Source: Pseudomonas oryzae
GTDB lineage: Bacteria; Pseudomonadota; Gammaproteobacteria; Pseudomonadales; Pseudomonadaceae
Direction: 5' to 3'
Assembly: GCF_900104805.1 (NCBI RefSeq)
Contig: NZ_LT629751.1
Location: forward strand, 1,593,001 to 1,657,000
Length of the DNA stretch: 64,000 nt
Of the stretch, positions 16,058-25,204 are shown in pieces (position 1 is the first letter of the stretch; every line of letters starts with the position of its first letter). A program made the position numbers and the translations under genes. A model generated the notes under the pieces. That model made no database searches and was not told the DNA's origin. It worked only from the letters and a program-made list of their open reading frames with translations.

Positions 16058-18526
16058 CTACAGCCGCCCGACCACCTCGCCGATGCGGTCGACCAGGCCC
16101 CGCACCAGCCCCAGGCGTTGCCGCTCCTCCTCCAGCACCCGCTCGAAGGCACGCTTCTTCAGCGCATCGACCGCCAGGTTGGCGCGCAGGTTGGCCGGCA
16201 CCGTGCTCAGCAGGATGTCGAACAGGCGGTCCACCGCGTGCAGGCGCCCCCACAGGTAGTCGTTCTCGCGCACCGCGCGGCCGAGGAAGCCGCCGAAGCC
16301 GGCGAAGGAGCTGCCGAGCAGCACCGGCTTGCCGTCGTCGAGCACGATGCTGCTGGCGTCCTCCGGACTGATGCGGTCGACCAGGATCTCCTCGATCGGC
16401 CCGGCCTCCAGCGCCAGCGCGCTGGCCGTCGGGCGCAGGATGATGTCCCAGAAGAAATAGCCCAGGTAGCCGGTGAGGATGGCGATGCGGCTCGCCTCCG
16501 GCAGGTTCTGCACCAGCGGCGAAGCCAGCACCGCGTCGACGTTGTCGACCGTGCGCGCCATGTCGCACTCCTGGGCCAGACGCTCGACCAGGCGGGAGAC
16601 CTCGGCGCAGGCCTCGGGATCGGTCGCCATGGTCTCTGCCGTGAGCGCCGCCCCCTCGCCCTCCTCGGCCATGAACAGCTCGCGGCAGGCGCTCACCGCG
16701 TGGCGACTGAGGAAGTCGAGGTCATCGTAGACCGCCAGCTCGCCGACGCACTTGTGGATCTTGATCTTCAGCAGGTCGAGCGCCTCGGAGGCGGCCTCGG
16801 CGCCCTTGCCGCTGCTCAGGTCGGGATACAGGTCGTTGATCTCGTGGAGGACGAAGTTCAGCCGGCGCCTTTTGTAGATCAGCCCGAAGTCGAGGATCAT
16901 CCGCGCGAACAGCGGCAGGTCGAGGTTGCTGTAGAGCTTTTCGGGCATCTTGTAGGACTCGGCGATGATGCCCTGCTGGCCGGCCCAGGCCTCGATCACC
17001 TCCTGCACCCGACGCGCCTGCGGCGAATCGGCGGTGTACTGGCAGGCCGTGGCGATCAGGCGGCCGACGAAATCCAGCGCCTCGAAGATCAGCGCACGCA
17101 TCCAGGCGTCGTAGACGATCGCCGTGCCCGACAGCAGGGTGATCGAGAGCAGCCGCCAGTGGCGCAGATCGTCGACGCTGAAGCCGCTGGTGAGCTTGCC
17201 GGCGGTTTCCTGCTCGATCAGCCGGGCGATCTGCGGCCGGGCATGCAGGATCGCTGCCTTGAGCCGGCGGGCCTGCACGTTGTAGCGGCTGATCGTCGCC
17301 AGTTCGTTGTACACCGGGTCCTGGCGCGGCAGGTCGCTGAGGGCGCCGCGCAGGGTGGCGAAGAAACCGGGCACCCCCGCCCCCGGCAGCCGCCGGGTGC
17401 CTTTCGGATGCGGGTCGATGTACACCAGGCGACGGTCCACCTCGCGCAGCGCGCCGTGGGTGTGGATCGCCTCGACGCAGGCCATGATCGGCTTGTTGTC
17501 GAGCACGCTGCCGTCGACCAGCACCGCGTCCTCGGGGTTCTCGCCGCGTTCCTGATAGTCGCGGAAGTTGTTCGCCACGAAGCGCGAGCGCGCCGGCCAG
17601 GGCATGTGCCGCTCGGCCAGTAGGTCGTCCAGCTCGCGCAGCTGGGCGGGCGGAAACGCCCCGGGATAGGACGCCGAGGCCCGTCCGGCGAAGGCCAGCG
17701 AGGGAAAGCTGTCGGCGTCGAAGTCGCTGAGCAGGTGGCCGGTCTTGCGGTGCTCGAGGGCGAAGCGCAGCAGGTGGCGGTGTTCGCGCTCGTAGGCCAC
17801 CGGCGGGTCGTGGATGAAGATCGGCCGCTCCAGGCCGCGGAAGTCGGTTACCGTGACCAGCAGGTCGAGCCGCTCGCCCTTGGGCAGCAGCGACTCCCAG
17901 GTGGTGGTCGCGCTGTTCATCGCCGTCAGGCCGTCGAGCATCACCGTGCTCAGCCGGCGCCCGTCGAGCGGCGGCTTGAACCAGCGCGAGCGCAGGAACA
18001 CCGAGATACGCTTGGCCATCTCTGCGTCGGCCTGCCCCGGCAGCAGGCCCTCGCGGCCGAGGCGGGCCAGCAGCGGGCGCAGCAGCGGCCAGAAATACCA
18101 CTTGCTCCACATCCGCGCCCTGGCCTCCGGGGCCAGCAGGCCGAGCATGTCGGCCTGCTCCAGCCACATGCTGGTGATCGGCATCAGCGAGCGGTCATGG
18201 GCCAGGGCGGCGGACAGGGTGATGCCGTTGATGCCGCCGGCCGAGGAGCCGGCGATGACGTCGACGATCACCCGCAGGGCGATGTCCTTGCCGAGGATCT
18301 CGAGGAATTCGCGGTAGATGTCGCCGGTGGAGCGCTCCGGCTCGTCGGGGTAATGGTCGTGGAAACTGCGCGCGGCGGCGTCCGCCTCCTCGCCGTCGCG
18401 CGCACCGTGATAGAGCTTGGAGGCGCGCACCAGGTTGAGGATTTCCCGGTTGATGCCGTGCTGGTACACCGCGAGGGACACCCCGCCGAAGAACACCAGC
18501 GCCAGGCGGAGTTCTTTCTCTTTCAT
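16058..18526 (-). CDS. Patatin-like phospholipase with DUF3376 C-terminal region (copy B)
   Basis: An 822-residue paralogue of the gene at 13491; the first 160 residues are nearly the same apart from a six-residue longer loop after RASKLYH. The patatin motifs are intact: FGGVSLAVYQ, GSSAG with Ser95, and LVDGSVLDNKP. Downstream sequence (YNELATISRYNVQARRLK, YKRRRLNFVLHEINDLY, FAGFGGFLGRAVRENDYLWGR region) is also shared with copy A. The ATG at 18526 has GGAG six bases upstream, a better ribosome site than copy A has. Both copies keep all catalytic residues, so neither looks decayed. The role is unknown; the family hydrolyses acyl chains of membrane lipids. Confidence 0.88.
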   Translation of the reverse strand: MKEKELRLALVFFGGVSLAVYQHGINREILNLVRASKLYHGARDGEEADAAARSFHDHYPDEPERSTGDIYREFLEILGKDIALRVIVDVIAGSSAGGINGITLSAALAHDRSLMPITSMWLEQADMLGLLAPEARARMWSKWYFWPLLRPLLARLGREGLLPGQADAEMAKRISVFLRSRWFKPPLDGRRLSTVMLDGLTAMNSATTTWESLLPKGERLDLLVTVTDFRGLERPIFIHDPPVAYEREHRHLLRFALEHRKTGHLLSDFDADSFPSLAFAGRASASYPGAFPPAQLRELDDLLAERHMPWPARSRFVANNFRDYQERGENPEDAVLVDGSVLDNKPIMACVEAIHTHGALREVDRRLVYIDPHPKGTRRLPGAGVPGFFATLRGALSDLPRQDPVYNELATISRYNVQARRLKAAILHARPQIARLIEQETAGKLTSGFSVDDLRHWRLLSITLLSGTAIVYDAWMRALIFEALDFVGRLIATACQYTADSPQARRVQEVIEAWAGQQGIIAESYKMPEKLYSNLDLPLFARMILDFGLIYKRRRLNFVLHEINDLYPDLSSGKGAEAASEALDLLKIKIHKCVGELAVYDDLDFLSRHAVSACRELFMAEEGEGAALTAETMATDPEACAEVSRLVERLAQECDMARTVDNVDAVLASPLVQNLPEASRIAILTGYLGYFFWDIILRPTASALALEAGPIEEILVDRISPEDASSIVLDDGKPVLLGSSFAGFGGFLGRAVRENDYLWGRLHAVDRLFDILLSTVPANLRANLAVDALKKRAFERVLEEERQRLGLVRGLVDRIGEVVGRL

Positions 18527-18746
18527 GGTCGCTCCGTTGCGGACGCGGCGCCCTTGCAAGTCATCGCCGGGGCGGCAGCCAGACACCACCTCCGCCATCA
18601 AAGCTAGCGCAGAAAGCACGCGACTGCCGAAGCGTCTTCAGTTCGACATGACCCGCTCCTGAACAGGCCCGGCGCGGCCGGGAGCAGCTGAGCCTCCTTC
18701 CGCACGCACCAACCGGCAGTTCAAGGCATCGATGACTGCCCTGTTT

Positions 18747-20225
18747 TCAAGGCTGGTCCAGCACTTCCCGCCAGGCAGATTCCAGGGCATCGAAGACCGC
18801 TTCGGGCACCTGGTACTGGTATTGCTTGCGGCGGTTCAGCGAGAGCTTGCCGTTCTGGTCAAGGCAGAACATCACCAGCCGCGACAGGACGCTGTTGGGA
18901 ATGTCGAACTGCTGATCGATACGCCGGTATATGGCGTCGTAGCGGTTGAGAAACAGGGTTTCTTCCTTGAGGTGGCGTTCGAGTGCCTGCTCGGTGGCGC
19001 GCAGCATGAATTCGGCGCAGGCAGTGCCATCCCAGTAGCGGTACAACGCGGGGTGGCCGGTGAAATCGAAGGCGAACTGGCCCTCGTCGATGAAGGTCAC
19101 CTCCCAGAAACGCCGTGCCGGTTCGGAAAAGCCCTGCAGGGTAGCCAGGTAATCGGCCTCGTTCTGGCGCAGCACCACGGATACCGGCAGCAGCAGGCCG
19201 TGCTTGAGCGCACCGCGCTGGCAGAGCACCTGATGGAACAGGAAGCGTGACAGGCGGCCGTTGCCATCCATGAAGGGATGGATGAAGACGAAACCGAAGG
19301 ACACAACGCTGGCCAGCAGCAGTGGATCGAGATCCTCTGGCGGTTGATTGGCCAGTTGCATCAGTTGCACCATCAGTTCGCGCCCCAGTTCAGGCGCTGG
19401 CGGCACATAGGTGACGCCGAGCGCACCGCGCAGGCCGTTGCTCAGGTAATTCTGTTCGTGGCGGAAGGCCGCCGCGAGGGCATAGACGTTGCTGATCACC
19501 GCATTCTGCAGCTCGACCAGGTACTCCTCGTCCAGCGAACGGGGCTGGTGAGCCTGCTTCAGCAGGTTGACGAAGCGGCTGGCCTTGTCCTCGCTGGGGC
19601 TTTCTTTTTCGATGGCGTAGGAGTCACGGGTTTCGTGCAGGTACGCCCAGGCCAAGGCACGGCTCAGGATGTCGCGAGGCAGCGATTCGCTGAATTCGGT
19701 TGCCTGCTGCAGCAGGTTGCGGTCGAGCAGTGCCTGCAACTCGTCGGTGCGGCGCAGGGTGATGCAGTAGTCGAGGTTGCCGATGCCGTTGAACAGCACC
19801 CGCCAGCGGCTGTTCTTTTCTCCAGCGGCGGTGATGTACTGGGCGGGGTCGAACAGTGGCACATAGGCGGTACGCAGGCTGTCGCTGTGGCGCTGGATGC
19901 ATTGGCCGGTGAAGTGCTCCCACAGGTAGCAGGCCTTGCGCAGGTACTGGCTTGAGGGACTGGCGTCGATGGCCGCGCGGATCACCGGCTCGGCAATCAG
20001 CGGCAGGGCCTGGGCCAGGATCGCCAGGTCGATGCCCTCGTGCTTGAGGGCGAACAGCAGGTGCCCGAGAAGGTCGTCGGCCGCAGGTGCCATGCTGGCC
20101 GGAATGGCCATGGTCTGGCCGATCACTTCCTTGCGGGTGACCGTGCGGATCTCGGCCAGGCGCACGGGCGCAAGCGCCCTGACTGTCGGCTCCTGAAGCA
20201 AGCGGCTGTAACCGACGGGTTGCAT
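18747..20225 (-). CDS. Fic-domain protein (probable AMP-transferase)
   Basis: A 492-residue Fic-family protein. The catalytic loop HPFMDGNGR (His316-Arg324) matches HxFx(D/E)GNGRxxR fully, so AMPylation of a target hydroxyl is the expected activity. An N-terminal helix carries SYAIEK (202-207), resembling the inhibitory motif (S/T)xxxE(G/N), class II, but with Lys in place of Gly/Asn; Glu206, which blocks ATP, is kept. The C-terminal part (about 420-490) looks like a winged helix. Base composition is visibly less G+C-rich than the patatin and mux genes on either side, suggesting horizontal arrival. No antitoxin gene is adjacent. Upstream lies an AT-rich region with tandem repeats. Confidence 0.88.
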   Translation of the reverse strand: MQPVGYSRLLQEPTVRALAPVRLAEIRTVTRKEVIGQTMAIPASMAPAADDLLGHLLFALKHEGIDLAILAQALPLIAEPVIRAAIDASPSSQYLRKACYLWEHFTGQCIQRHSDSLRTAYVPLFDPAQYITAAGEKNSRWRVLFNGIGNLDYCITLRRTDELQALLDRNLLQQATEFSESLPRDILSRALAWAYLHETRDSYAIEKESPSEDKASRFVNLLKQAHQPRSLDEEYLVELQNAVISNVYALAAAFRHEQNYLSNGLRGALGVTYVPPAPELGRELMVQLMQLANQPPEDLDPLLLASVVSFGFVFIHPFMDGNGRLSRFLFHQVLCQRGALKHGLLLPVSVVLRQNEADYLATLQGFSEPARRFWEVTFIDEGQFAFDFTGHPALYRYWDGTACAEFMLRATEQALERHLKEETLFLNRYDAIYRRIDQQFDIPNSVLSRLVMFCLDQNGKLSLNRRKQYQYQVPEAVFDALESAWREVLDQP

Positions 20226-20260
20226 GGTTCAGTTCCCTCTTGAATGCCGGCCAGCACAGC

Positions 20261-20293
20261 GGATTTTTTGTGCCTCGCCAGGATTTTTTGTGC
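20261..20293. repeat. Tandem 13-bp direct repeats upstream of fic
   Basis: GGATTTTTTGTGC occurs at 20261-20273 and again at 20281-20293, exactly 20 bp (about two helical turns) apart, within 70 bp of the fic start. In the fic direction these read GCACAAAAAATCC. Same-face repeats of this kind are typical operator pairs. Confidence 0.6.
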
Positions 20294-20340
20294 TGAACGG
20301 CAGTTTTATCATTTTTTTTGCGCGGAAGTCGCCGTTCAGC
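20292..20340. repeat. 10-bp inverted repeat around an AT-rich core
   Basis: GCTGAACGGC (20292-20301) and GCCGTTCAGC (20331-20340) flank 29 AT-rich bases including a run of eight T. It lies between the opmB stop and fic. It lacks a U-tract after the stem on either strand, so it is not a normal terminator; it may be part of the fic promoter or a remnant of an insertion. Confidence 0.5.
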
Positions 20341-20362
20341 GGGGCCGGATGCATTTCCCCTG

Positions 20363-21886
20363 CTAGTCAGTCACGCCCTGCTCCGCCGCGACGCCCTGCC
20401 AGCCACCACCCAGCGCGGCGATCAGCTGCACGCTGGCGGTCAGCCGGCTGCCGAGCAGGGTCAGGTGGCTGCGCTCGTTGGACAGCGCCGCGGTCTGCAC
20501 GCTGACCACGCTGTTGTAGTCGATGGTGCCGGCCTTGTACTGGTTCTCTATCAGACGCAGCGACTCGCGGGCGGCGTCCAGCGCCTCCTGCTGCACGCCG
20601 CTCTCCTCCTCCAGCACGCGCAGCTGCACCAGGTAGTCCTCCACCTCGCGGAAGCTGTCCAACACGGTCTGCCGGTAGGCGGCGACGGTCTGGTCGTAGC
20701 GCGCCTCGGCCTGGTCGACCTGCGAGCGGATCAGTCCGGCGTCGAACAGGGTCATGGCGAACTCCGGGCCGATCGACCAGAAGCGGTTGGGCGTGTTGAT
20801 CCACTGGCCGAAGGTGTCGCCGCGATAACCGCCGGCGGCGCTCAGATTCAGGCTGGGGAACCAGGCGGCCCGAGCCACGCCGATCTCGGCGTTGGCGCTC
20901 ATCACCGCGCGCTCGGCGCTGGCCACGTCCGGACGCCGCTCGAGCAGCACCGAGGGCACGCTGACCGGCACCTCGGGCAGCGACGGCACACCGTCCACCG
21001 CGGCCAGCTCGAACTCGGCGGGCGGCACGCCGACCAGCACGGCGATGGCGTGCTCGAGCTGGGCGCGCTGGTACCTGAGGTCGATGGCCTGCGCCTCGGT
21101 GCTCTTGAGCTGGGTGCGCGCCTGGGTGACGTCGGACTTGGGCACGATGCCGGCCTGGTACTGGTTCTCGGTGAGTTTGAGCGAGCGGGCGTAGGCAGCC
21201 ACCGTGGCGTCCAGCAGGCGCTGCTGCTCGTCGAGCACGCGCAATTGCAGGTAGTTCTGCGCCAGCTCGGACTGCAGGCTCAGGCGTACCGCGGCGAGAT
21301 CGGCGGCGCTGGCCGACAGGCTGGCGTTGTCCGCTTCCAGCTGGCGGCGCAGCTTGCCCCACAGGTCGAGCTCCCAGTTGACGCCGAAGGTCAGGTCGTA
21401 GCTCTTGGAAATCCCGCCACCGCTGACGCCGCTGGTCACCGTCGAGCCGTCGGCCAGGCGCACCGTGCTCTGCCCGGTGCCCTGTCCGGAGCGGGTCTTG
21501 CTGGCGTTGCCGCTCAGCGACGGGAAGAACGAGGCGCGGGTGCCGCGCACCAGCGCCTGGGCCTCGCGGTACTGCGCCAGCGACTGCGCCAGGCTCTGGT
21601 TGGACTGCTGCAGACGCTGCTGCAGCGCGTTGAGGGTGGCGTCGCCGTACAGCTCCCACCAGGCGCCGCGCGCCAGGGCGTCGGCCGGCTCGGCGGCCTT
21701 CCAGCCTGCGGCCTGCTTGAACGCCGCCGGGGTGTTCAGCTCGGGACGCTGGTAGTCCGGGCCGATGGCGCAACCGCTCATGGCGAGCGCCAGCAGCAAC
21801 GTAGGGGCGAATTTGTTCGCCTTGATCCGGCGGGCGAATGAATTCGCCCCAACAGGGGTGGCAAATCTGTAGACGGGGACGGTCAT
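20363..21886 (-). CDS. opmB: OpmB-type outer-membrane efflux lipoprotein
   Basis: A 507-residue TolC-family lipoprotein: lipobox AMSGC, then IGPDYQRPEL, WELDLWGKLRRQLEAD, LLERRPDVASAERAVM and the closing ALGGGWQG motif. It is the last gene of a mux-type operon (adaptor, two RND pumps, outer-membrane factor), the order known as muxABC-opmB in P. aeruginosa. The ATG at 21886 overlaps the muxC stop (ATGA). Oddly, the first 25 codons, before the normal signal peptide LLLALAMSGC, are made of a REP palindrome pair read through in frame (GANSFARRIKANKFAP), so the signal peptide has an unusual basic N-terminal extension. No good alternative start codon lies after the REP. Confidence 0.9.
   Translation of the reverse strand: MTVPVYRFATPVGANSFARRIKANKFAPTLLLALAMSGCAIGPDYQRPELNTPAAFKQAAGWKAAEPADALARGAWWELYGDATLNALQQRLQQSNQSLAQSLAQYREAQALVRGTRASFFPSLSGNASKTRSGQGTGQSTVRLADGSTVTSGVSGGGISKSYDLTFGVNWELDLWGKLRRQLEADNASLSASAADLAAVRLSLQSELAQNYLQLRVLDEQQRLLDATVAAYARSLKLTENQYQAGIVPKSDVTQARTQLKSTEAQAIDLRYQRAQLEHAIAVLVGVPPAEFELAAVDGVPSLPEVPVSVPSVLLERRPDVASAERAVMSANAEIGVARAAWFPSLNLSAAGGYRGDTFGQWINTPNRFWSIGPEFAMTLFDAGLIRSQVDQAEARYDQTVAAYRQTVLDSFREVEDYLVQLRVLEEESGVQQEALDAARESLRLIENQYKAGTIDYNSVVSVQTAALSNERSHLTLLGSRLTASVQLIAALGGGWQGVAAEQGVTD
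21804..21850. repeat. REP pair inside the opmB 5' coding region
   Basis: GGGGCGAATTTGTTCGCC (21804-21821) and GGGCGAATGAATTCGCCCC (21832-21850) are the two inward-facing palindromes of a classic Pseudomonas GGCGAAT-type REP doublet, preceded by GTA. It falls within the opmB reading frame without causing a stop. Confidence 0.85.
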
Positions 21887-24800
21887 AACGGAGCTTCCAA
21901 TGCGGCATCGCTGCGCACGCCGCGCCAGCGGTTGACGCGGTGGCGCAGGCGGTCGAGGTACAGGTAGACCACCGGGGTGGTGTAGAGGGTGAGCAGTTGG
22001 CTGAGGATCAGCCCGCCGACGATGGTCAGGCCCAGCGGCTGGCGCATCTCCGCGCCCTCGGCGGCGCCGAGCAGCAGCGGCAGCGCGCCGAGGATGGCCG
22101 CCAGGGTGGTCATCACGATCGGCCGGAAGCGCAGCAGGCAGGCGCGGCGGATCGACTCCTGCGGGCTGAGCCGCTCGCTGCGCTCCAGCTGCAGGGCCTG
22201 GTCGATCATCAGGATGGCGTTCTTCTTCACCACGCCGATCAGCAGGAACAGGCCGAGCAGCGAGATCAGGCTGAACTGCCCGCCGGTGAGCTGGATCGCC
22301 AGCAGCGCGCCGACCCCGGCCGACGGCAGGGTGGAGAGAATGGTCAGCGGGTGGATGTAGCTCTCGTAGAGGATGCCGAGGACGATGTACACCAGCAGCA
22401 GCGCGCCGAGGATCATCAAGGGCTGCGACTGCTGGCTCTGCTGGAAGGCGCCGCCGGTGCCGCCCATCTTGCCCTGCACCTCGGTGGGCAGGCCGATGCG
22501 CGCCACCGCCTGGTCGATGGCGGTGCTGGCCTGCTCGAGGCTCACGCCCTCGGCCAGGGAAAAGTTGATGCTCTCGGCGGCGAAGGCACCGTCGTGCTGC
22601 ACGCGGTCCTCCTCCAGGCTGCGCTCCCAGCGGGCGAAGCTCGACAGCGGCACCAGCTGGCCATCGCTTCCGACCAGGCGCACCTGGTCGAGCACCTCGG
22701 GGTGCTGGGCGTACTGCGGGTCGATCTCCATCACCACGCTGTACTGGTTGAGGCTCTCGTAGATGGTCGACACCTGGCGCTGGCTGAAGGCGTTGTTGAG
22801 CAGCGCGGTGACCATGCTCATGTCCACGCCGAGGCGCTTGGCGGCGTCGCGGTCGACCACCAGGGTGATCTGCTGGGCGCCCTCGCCTTCGTTGGCGTCG
22901 ATGTCGGTCAGCTCCGGCAGGGTCTTCAGCGCGTCGCGCACCTTCGGCATCCAGGTGCGCAGGTCGTCCAGCTCGCTGGCCAGCAGCACGTACTCGTTCT
23001 CCGAGCTGCCGCCCTCGCGGGCGCCGAAGCGCAGGTCCTGGTCGGGCATCAGGAACAGCTGGGCGCCGGGCACCCTGGGCAGGCTGCGGCGCAGGCGCTC
23101 GGCCACCTGCTGGGCGCTGACGCCGCGCTCGGCCATGGGCTTGAGGCGCACGATCATGAAGGCGTTGTTGATCCCGCCGTCGCCGCCGATGAAGCCGGCC
23201 ACGCTCTCCACCGCCGGGTCCCTGAGCACCGCGCGGCGGAAGACCTCCATCTTCGGCTGCATGACCTGGAACGACAGGCCGTCGTCGCCGCGCACCATGC
23301 CGATCAGTTGGCCGGTGTCCTGCTGCGGCATGAAGGTCTTCGGCACGCTGACGAACAGCCAGACGTTGAGGGCGATGGTCGCCAGCAGGCTGAGCAGGGT
23401 CAGCAGCGAATGGCGCAGCGCCCACTCCAGGCTGGTGCGGTAGAACGCCAGCACCCCTTCCTGCACCCGGTGGCCCAGGCGCTGCAGGCGGTTGGGCGCG
23501 CGCTCGCGATTCTCGGCGCGCAGCCAGCGCGCGCAGAGCATCGGCGTCAGGGTCAGCGACACCAACAGGGAGATGACGATGGCCACCGTCAGGGTGATGG
23601 AGAACTCGCGGAACAGCCGCTCGACGATGCCGCCCATGAACAGGATGGAGAGGAAAACCGCCACCAGCGACACGTTCATCGACAGCAGGGTGAAGCCGAC
23701 CTCGCGCGAGCCCTTGAGCGCGGCGGCCAGCGGCTTCTCGCCGGCCTCGATGTGACGGGAGATGTTCTCCAGCACCACGATGGCGTCGTCGACCACCAGG
23801 CCGGTGGCGATGATCAGCGCCATCAGCGACAGGTTGTTCAGCGAGAAGCCCAAGAGGTGCATGGCGGCGAAGCTGCCGACCAGCGACACCGGCACCGCCA
23901 GCGCCGGGATCAGCGCGGCGCGCCAGTGGCCGAGGAAGGCCAGCACCACCAGGATCACCAGGCCGACGGCGATCAGCAGGGTGCGCTCGGCCTCGTGCAG
24001 GGTGGCGCGGATGGTCGGCGAGCGATCCATCGCCACCGCCAGTTCGGCGCTGCCCGGCAGCACCGCGCGCAGCGCCGGCAGTTCGGCGCGGATGCCCTCG
24101 ATGGTCTCGATGATGTTGGCGCCGGCCTGGCGGTTGACCACCAGCAGCACCGCCTGCTCGTCGTTGTAGAAGCCGCTGTTGTAGCGGTTCTCCACGCTGT
24201 CGCGCACCGTGGCCACGTCGCCCAGGCGGATCGCCGCGCCGTCCTGGTGGCGGATGATCAGCGGCAGGTAATCGGCGGCCTTGTCCAGCTGGTCGTTGCT
24301 GGCCAGCTGCCAGTGGCGCGCGCCGGCTTCCAGCGCGCCCTTGGGACCGCGCACGTTGGCGTCGCTGATGGTCTGGCGCACGTCGTCGAGGGCCAGGCCG
24401 TACTGTTCGAGCAGGCGCGGCTGCAGTTCAACGCGCACCGCCGGCAGCGAGCTGCCGCCGATCTGCACCTCGCCGACGCCCGGCACCTGGGACAGCTTCT
24501 GGGCGATGATGGTCGAGGCGAAGTCGTACAGCGCGCCCTTCTCCAACACGTCGGAGGTCAGCGACAGCAGCATGATCGGCGCCTGCGACGGGTTGACCTT
24601 GCGGTAGGTGGGCATGCTGCGCATGGCGCTGGGCAGCAGGTTGCGCGCCGCATTGATCGCCGCCTGCACCTCGCGGGCGGCGGCGTTGATGTCGCGGCCC
24701 AGCTCGAACTGCAGGATGATCCGCGTCGAGCCCTGGCTGCTGCGGCTGGTCATCTGGCTGATGCCGGCGATGGTGCCGAGCGAGCGTTCCAGCGGCGTGG

Positions 24801-24990
24801 CCACGCTGGAGGCCATCACCTGCGGGCTGGCGCCGGGCAGGCTGGCCTGCACGGTGATCACCGGGAAGTCCATCTGCGGCAGCGGCGACACCGGCAGCAG
24901 GCCGAAGCTCAGCGCCCCGGCCAGCAGGATCGCCAGACTCAGCAGCAGGGTGGCGACCGGGCGGAGGATGAAGGGGGCCGACAAATTCAT
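21883..24990 (-). CDS. muxC: RND efflux pump subunit MuxC
   Basis: A 1035-residue RND transporter with the standard layout: TM1 at the N terminus ([19 protein letters not shown]), a large periplasmic loop, six helices including GLVVDDAIVVLENISRHIE (the TM4 proton-relay Asp pair), a second periplasmic loop and a final helical block with GVVKKNAILMIDQALQ. The MdtC/MuxC subgroup is indicated by pairing with a second RND gene in the same operon. The start has GGGAG about seven bases upstream. It pairs with MuxB as a heteromeric pump for multidrug export; in P. aeruginosa MuxABC-OpmB substrates include aztreonam, macrolides and novobiocin. Confidence 0.93.
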   Translation of the reverse strand: MNLSAPFILRPVATLLLSLAILLAGALSFGLLPVSPLPQMDFPVITVQASLPGASPQVMASSVATPLERSLGTIAGISQMTSRSSQGSTRIILQFELGRDINAAAREVQAAINAARNLLPSAMRSMPTYRKVNPSQAPIMLLSLTSDVLEKGALYDFASTIIAQKLSQVPGVGEVQIGGSSLPAVRVELQPRLLEQYGLALDDVRQTISDANVRGPKGALEAGARHWQLASNDQLDKAADYLPLIIRHQDGAAIRLGDVATVRDSVENRYNSGFYNDEQAVLLVVNRQAGANIIETIEGIRAELPALRAVLPGSAELAVAMDRSPTIRATLHEAERTLLIAVGLVILVVLAFLGHWRAALIPALAVPVSLVGSFAAMHLLGFSLNNLSLMALIIATGLVVDDAIVVLENISRHIEAGEKPLAAALKGSREVGFTLLSMNVSLVAVFLSILFMGGIVERLFREFSITLTVAIVISLLVSLTLTPMLCARWLRAENRERAPNRLQRLGHRVQEGVLAFYRTSLEWALRHSLLTLLSLLATIALNVWLFVSVPKTFMPQQDTGQLIGMVRGDDGLSFQVMQPKMEVFRRAVLRDPAVESVAGFIGGDGGINNAFMIVRLKPMAERGVSAQQVAERLRRSLPRVPGAQLFLMPDQDLRFGAREGGSSENEYVLLASELDDLRTWMPKVRDALKTLPELTDIDANEGEGAQQITLVVDRDAAKRLGVDMSMVTALLNNAFSQRQVSTIYESLNQYSVVMEIDPQYAQHPEVLDQVRLVGSDGQLVPLSSFARWERSLEEDRVQHDGAFAAESINFSLAEGVSLEQASTAIDQAVARIGLPTEVQGKMGGTGGAFQQSQQSQPLMILGALLLVYIVLGILYESYIHPLTILSTLPSAGVGALLAIQLTGGQFSLISLLGLFLLIGVVKKNAILMIDQALQLERSERLSPQESIRRACLLRFRPIVMTTLAAILGALPLLLGAAEGAEMRQPLGLTIVGGLILSQLLTLYTTPVVYLYLDRLRHRVNRWRGVRSDAALEAPL

Positions 24991-25001
24991 GCCTGACTCC
25001 C

Positions 25002-25192
25002 GCAGGGTGCGCCGTGCGCACCATCAAGATCACCCCGTTGCGCCGCTCCGGCTGCGGCCGCCATGCGCAGCGCTGCGCTGCCGCGGGTGCGCATGGCGCA
25101 CCCTACGATCAGGCGTTCCGCCCCCAGGTCGCCATGATGCGCACGGCGCACCCTGCAGGCGTGCAATAGCGTAGGGTGCGCCATGCGCACCA
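25002..25192. repeat. Cluster of four REP-like palindromes between muxB and muxC
   Basis: Four copies of the motif GGGTGCGCC-TGCGCACC in alternating orientation: 25002-25023, 25085-25107, 25136-25156 and 25169-25192, filling nearly all of the 214-bp gap. Copies with GTAGGGTGCGCC match those after ybiT (51701-51764). Such clusters can fold in mRNA and affect stability of upstream and downstream messages in the operon. Confidence 0.85.
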
Positions 25193-25204
25193 GCATTCCC
25201 CCCT

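Noticed and set aside
13491..16568. A 1025-residue patatin with an extra N-terminal domain
   Set aside because: The extra 209 codons overlap the 3' end of the upstream patatin out of frame and are Gly/Arg/Pro-rich. MKEKELRLAL matches the paralogue start.
18747..20340. Prophage or transposon carrying fic
   Set aside because: No integrase, transposase, target-site duplication or tRNA attachment site was seen; only composition hints at transfer.
20363..23425. Giant opmB fused to upstream sequence
   Set aside because: The upstream part is the wrong frame of muxC; the coupled ATG at 21886 gives a normal lipoprotein apart from the REP.
25002..25192. CRISPR array
   Set aside because: Repeats are palindromic, in alternating orientation and unevenly spaced, with no cas genes; they are REP elements.
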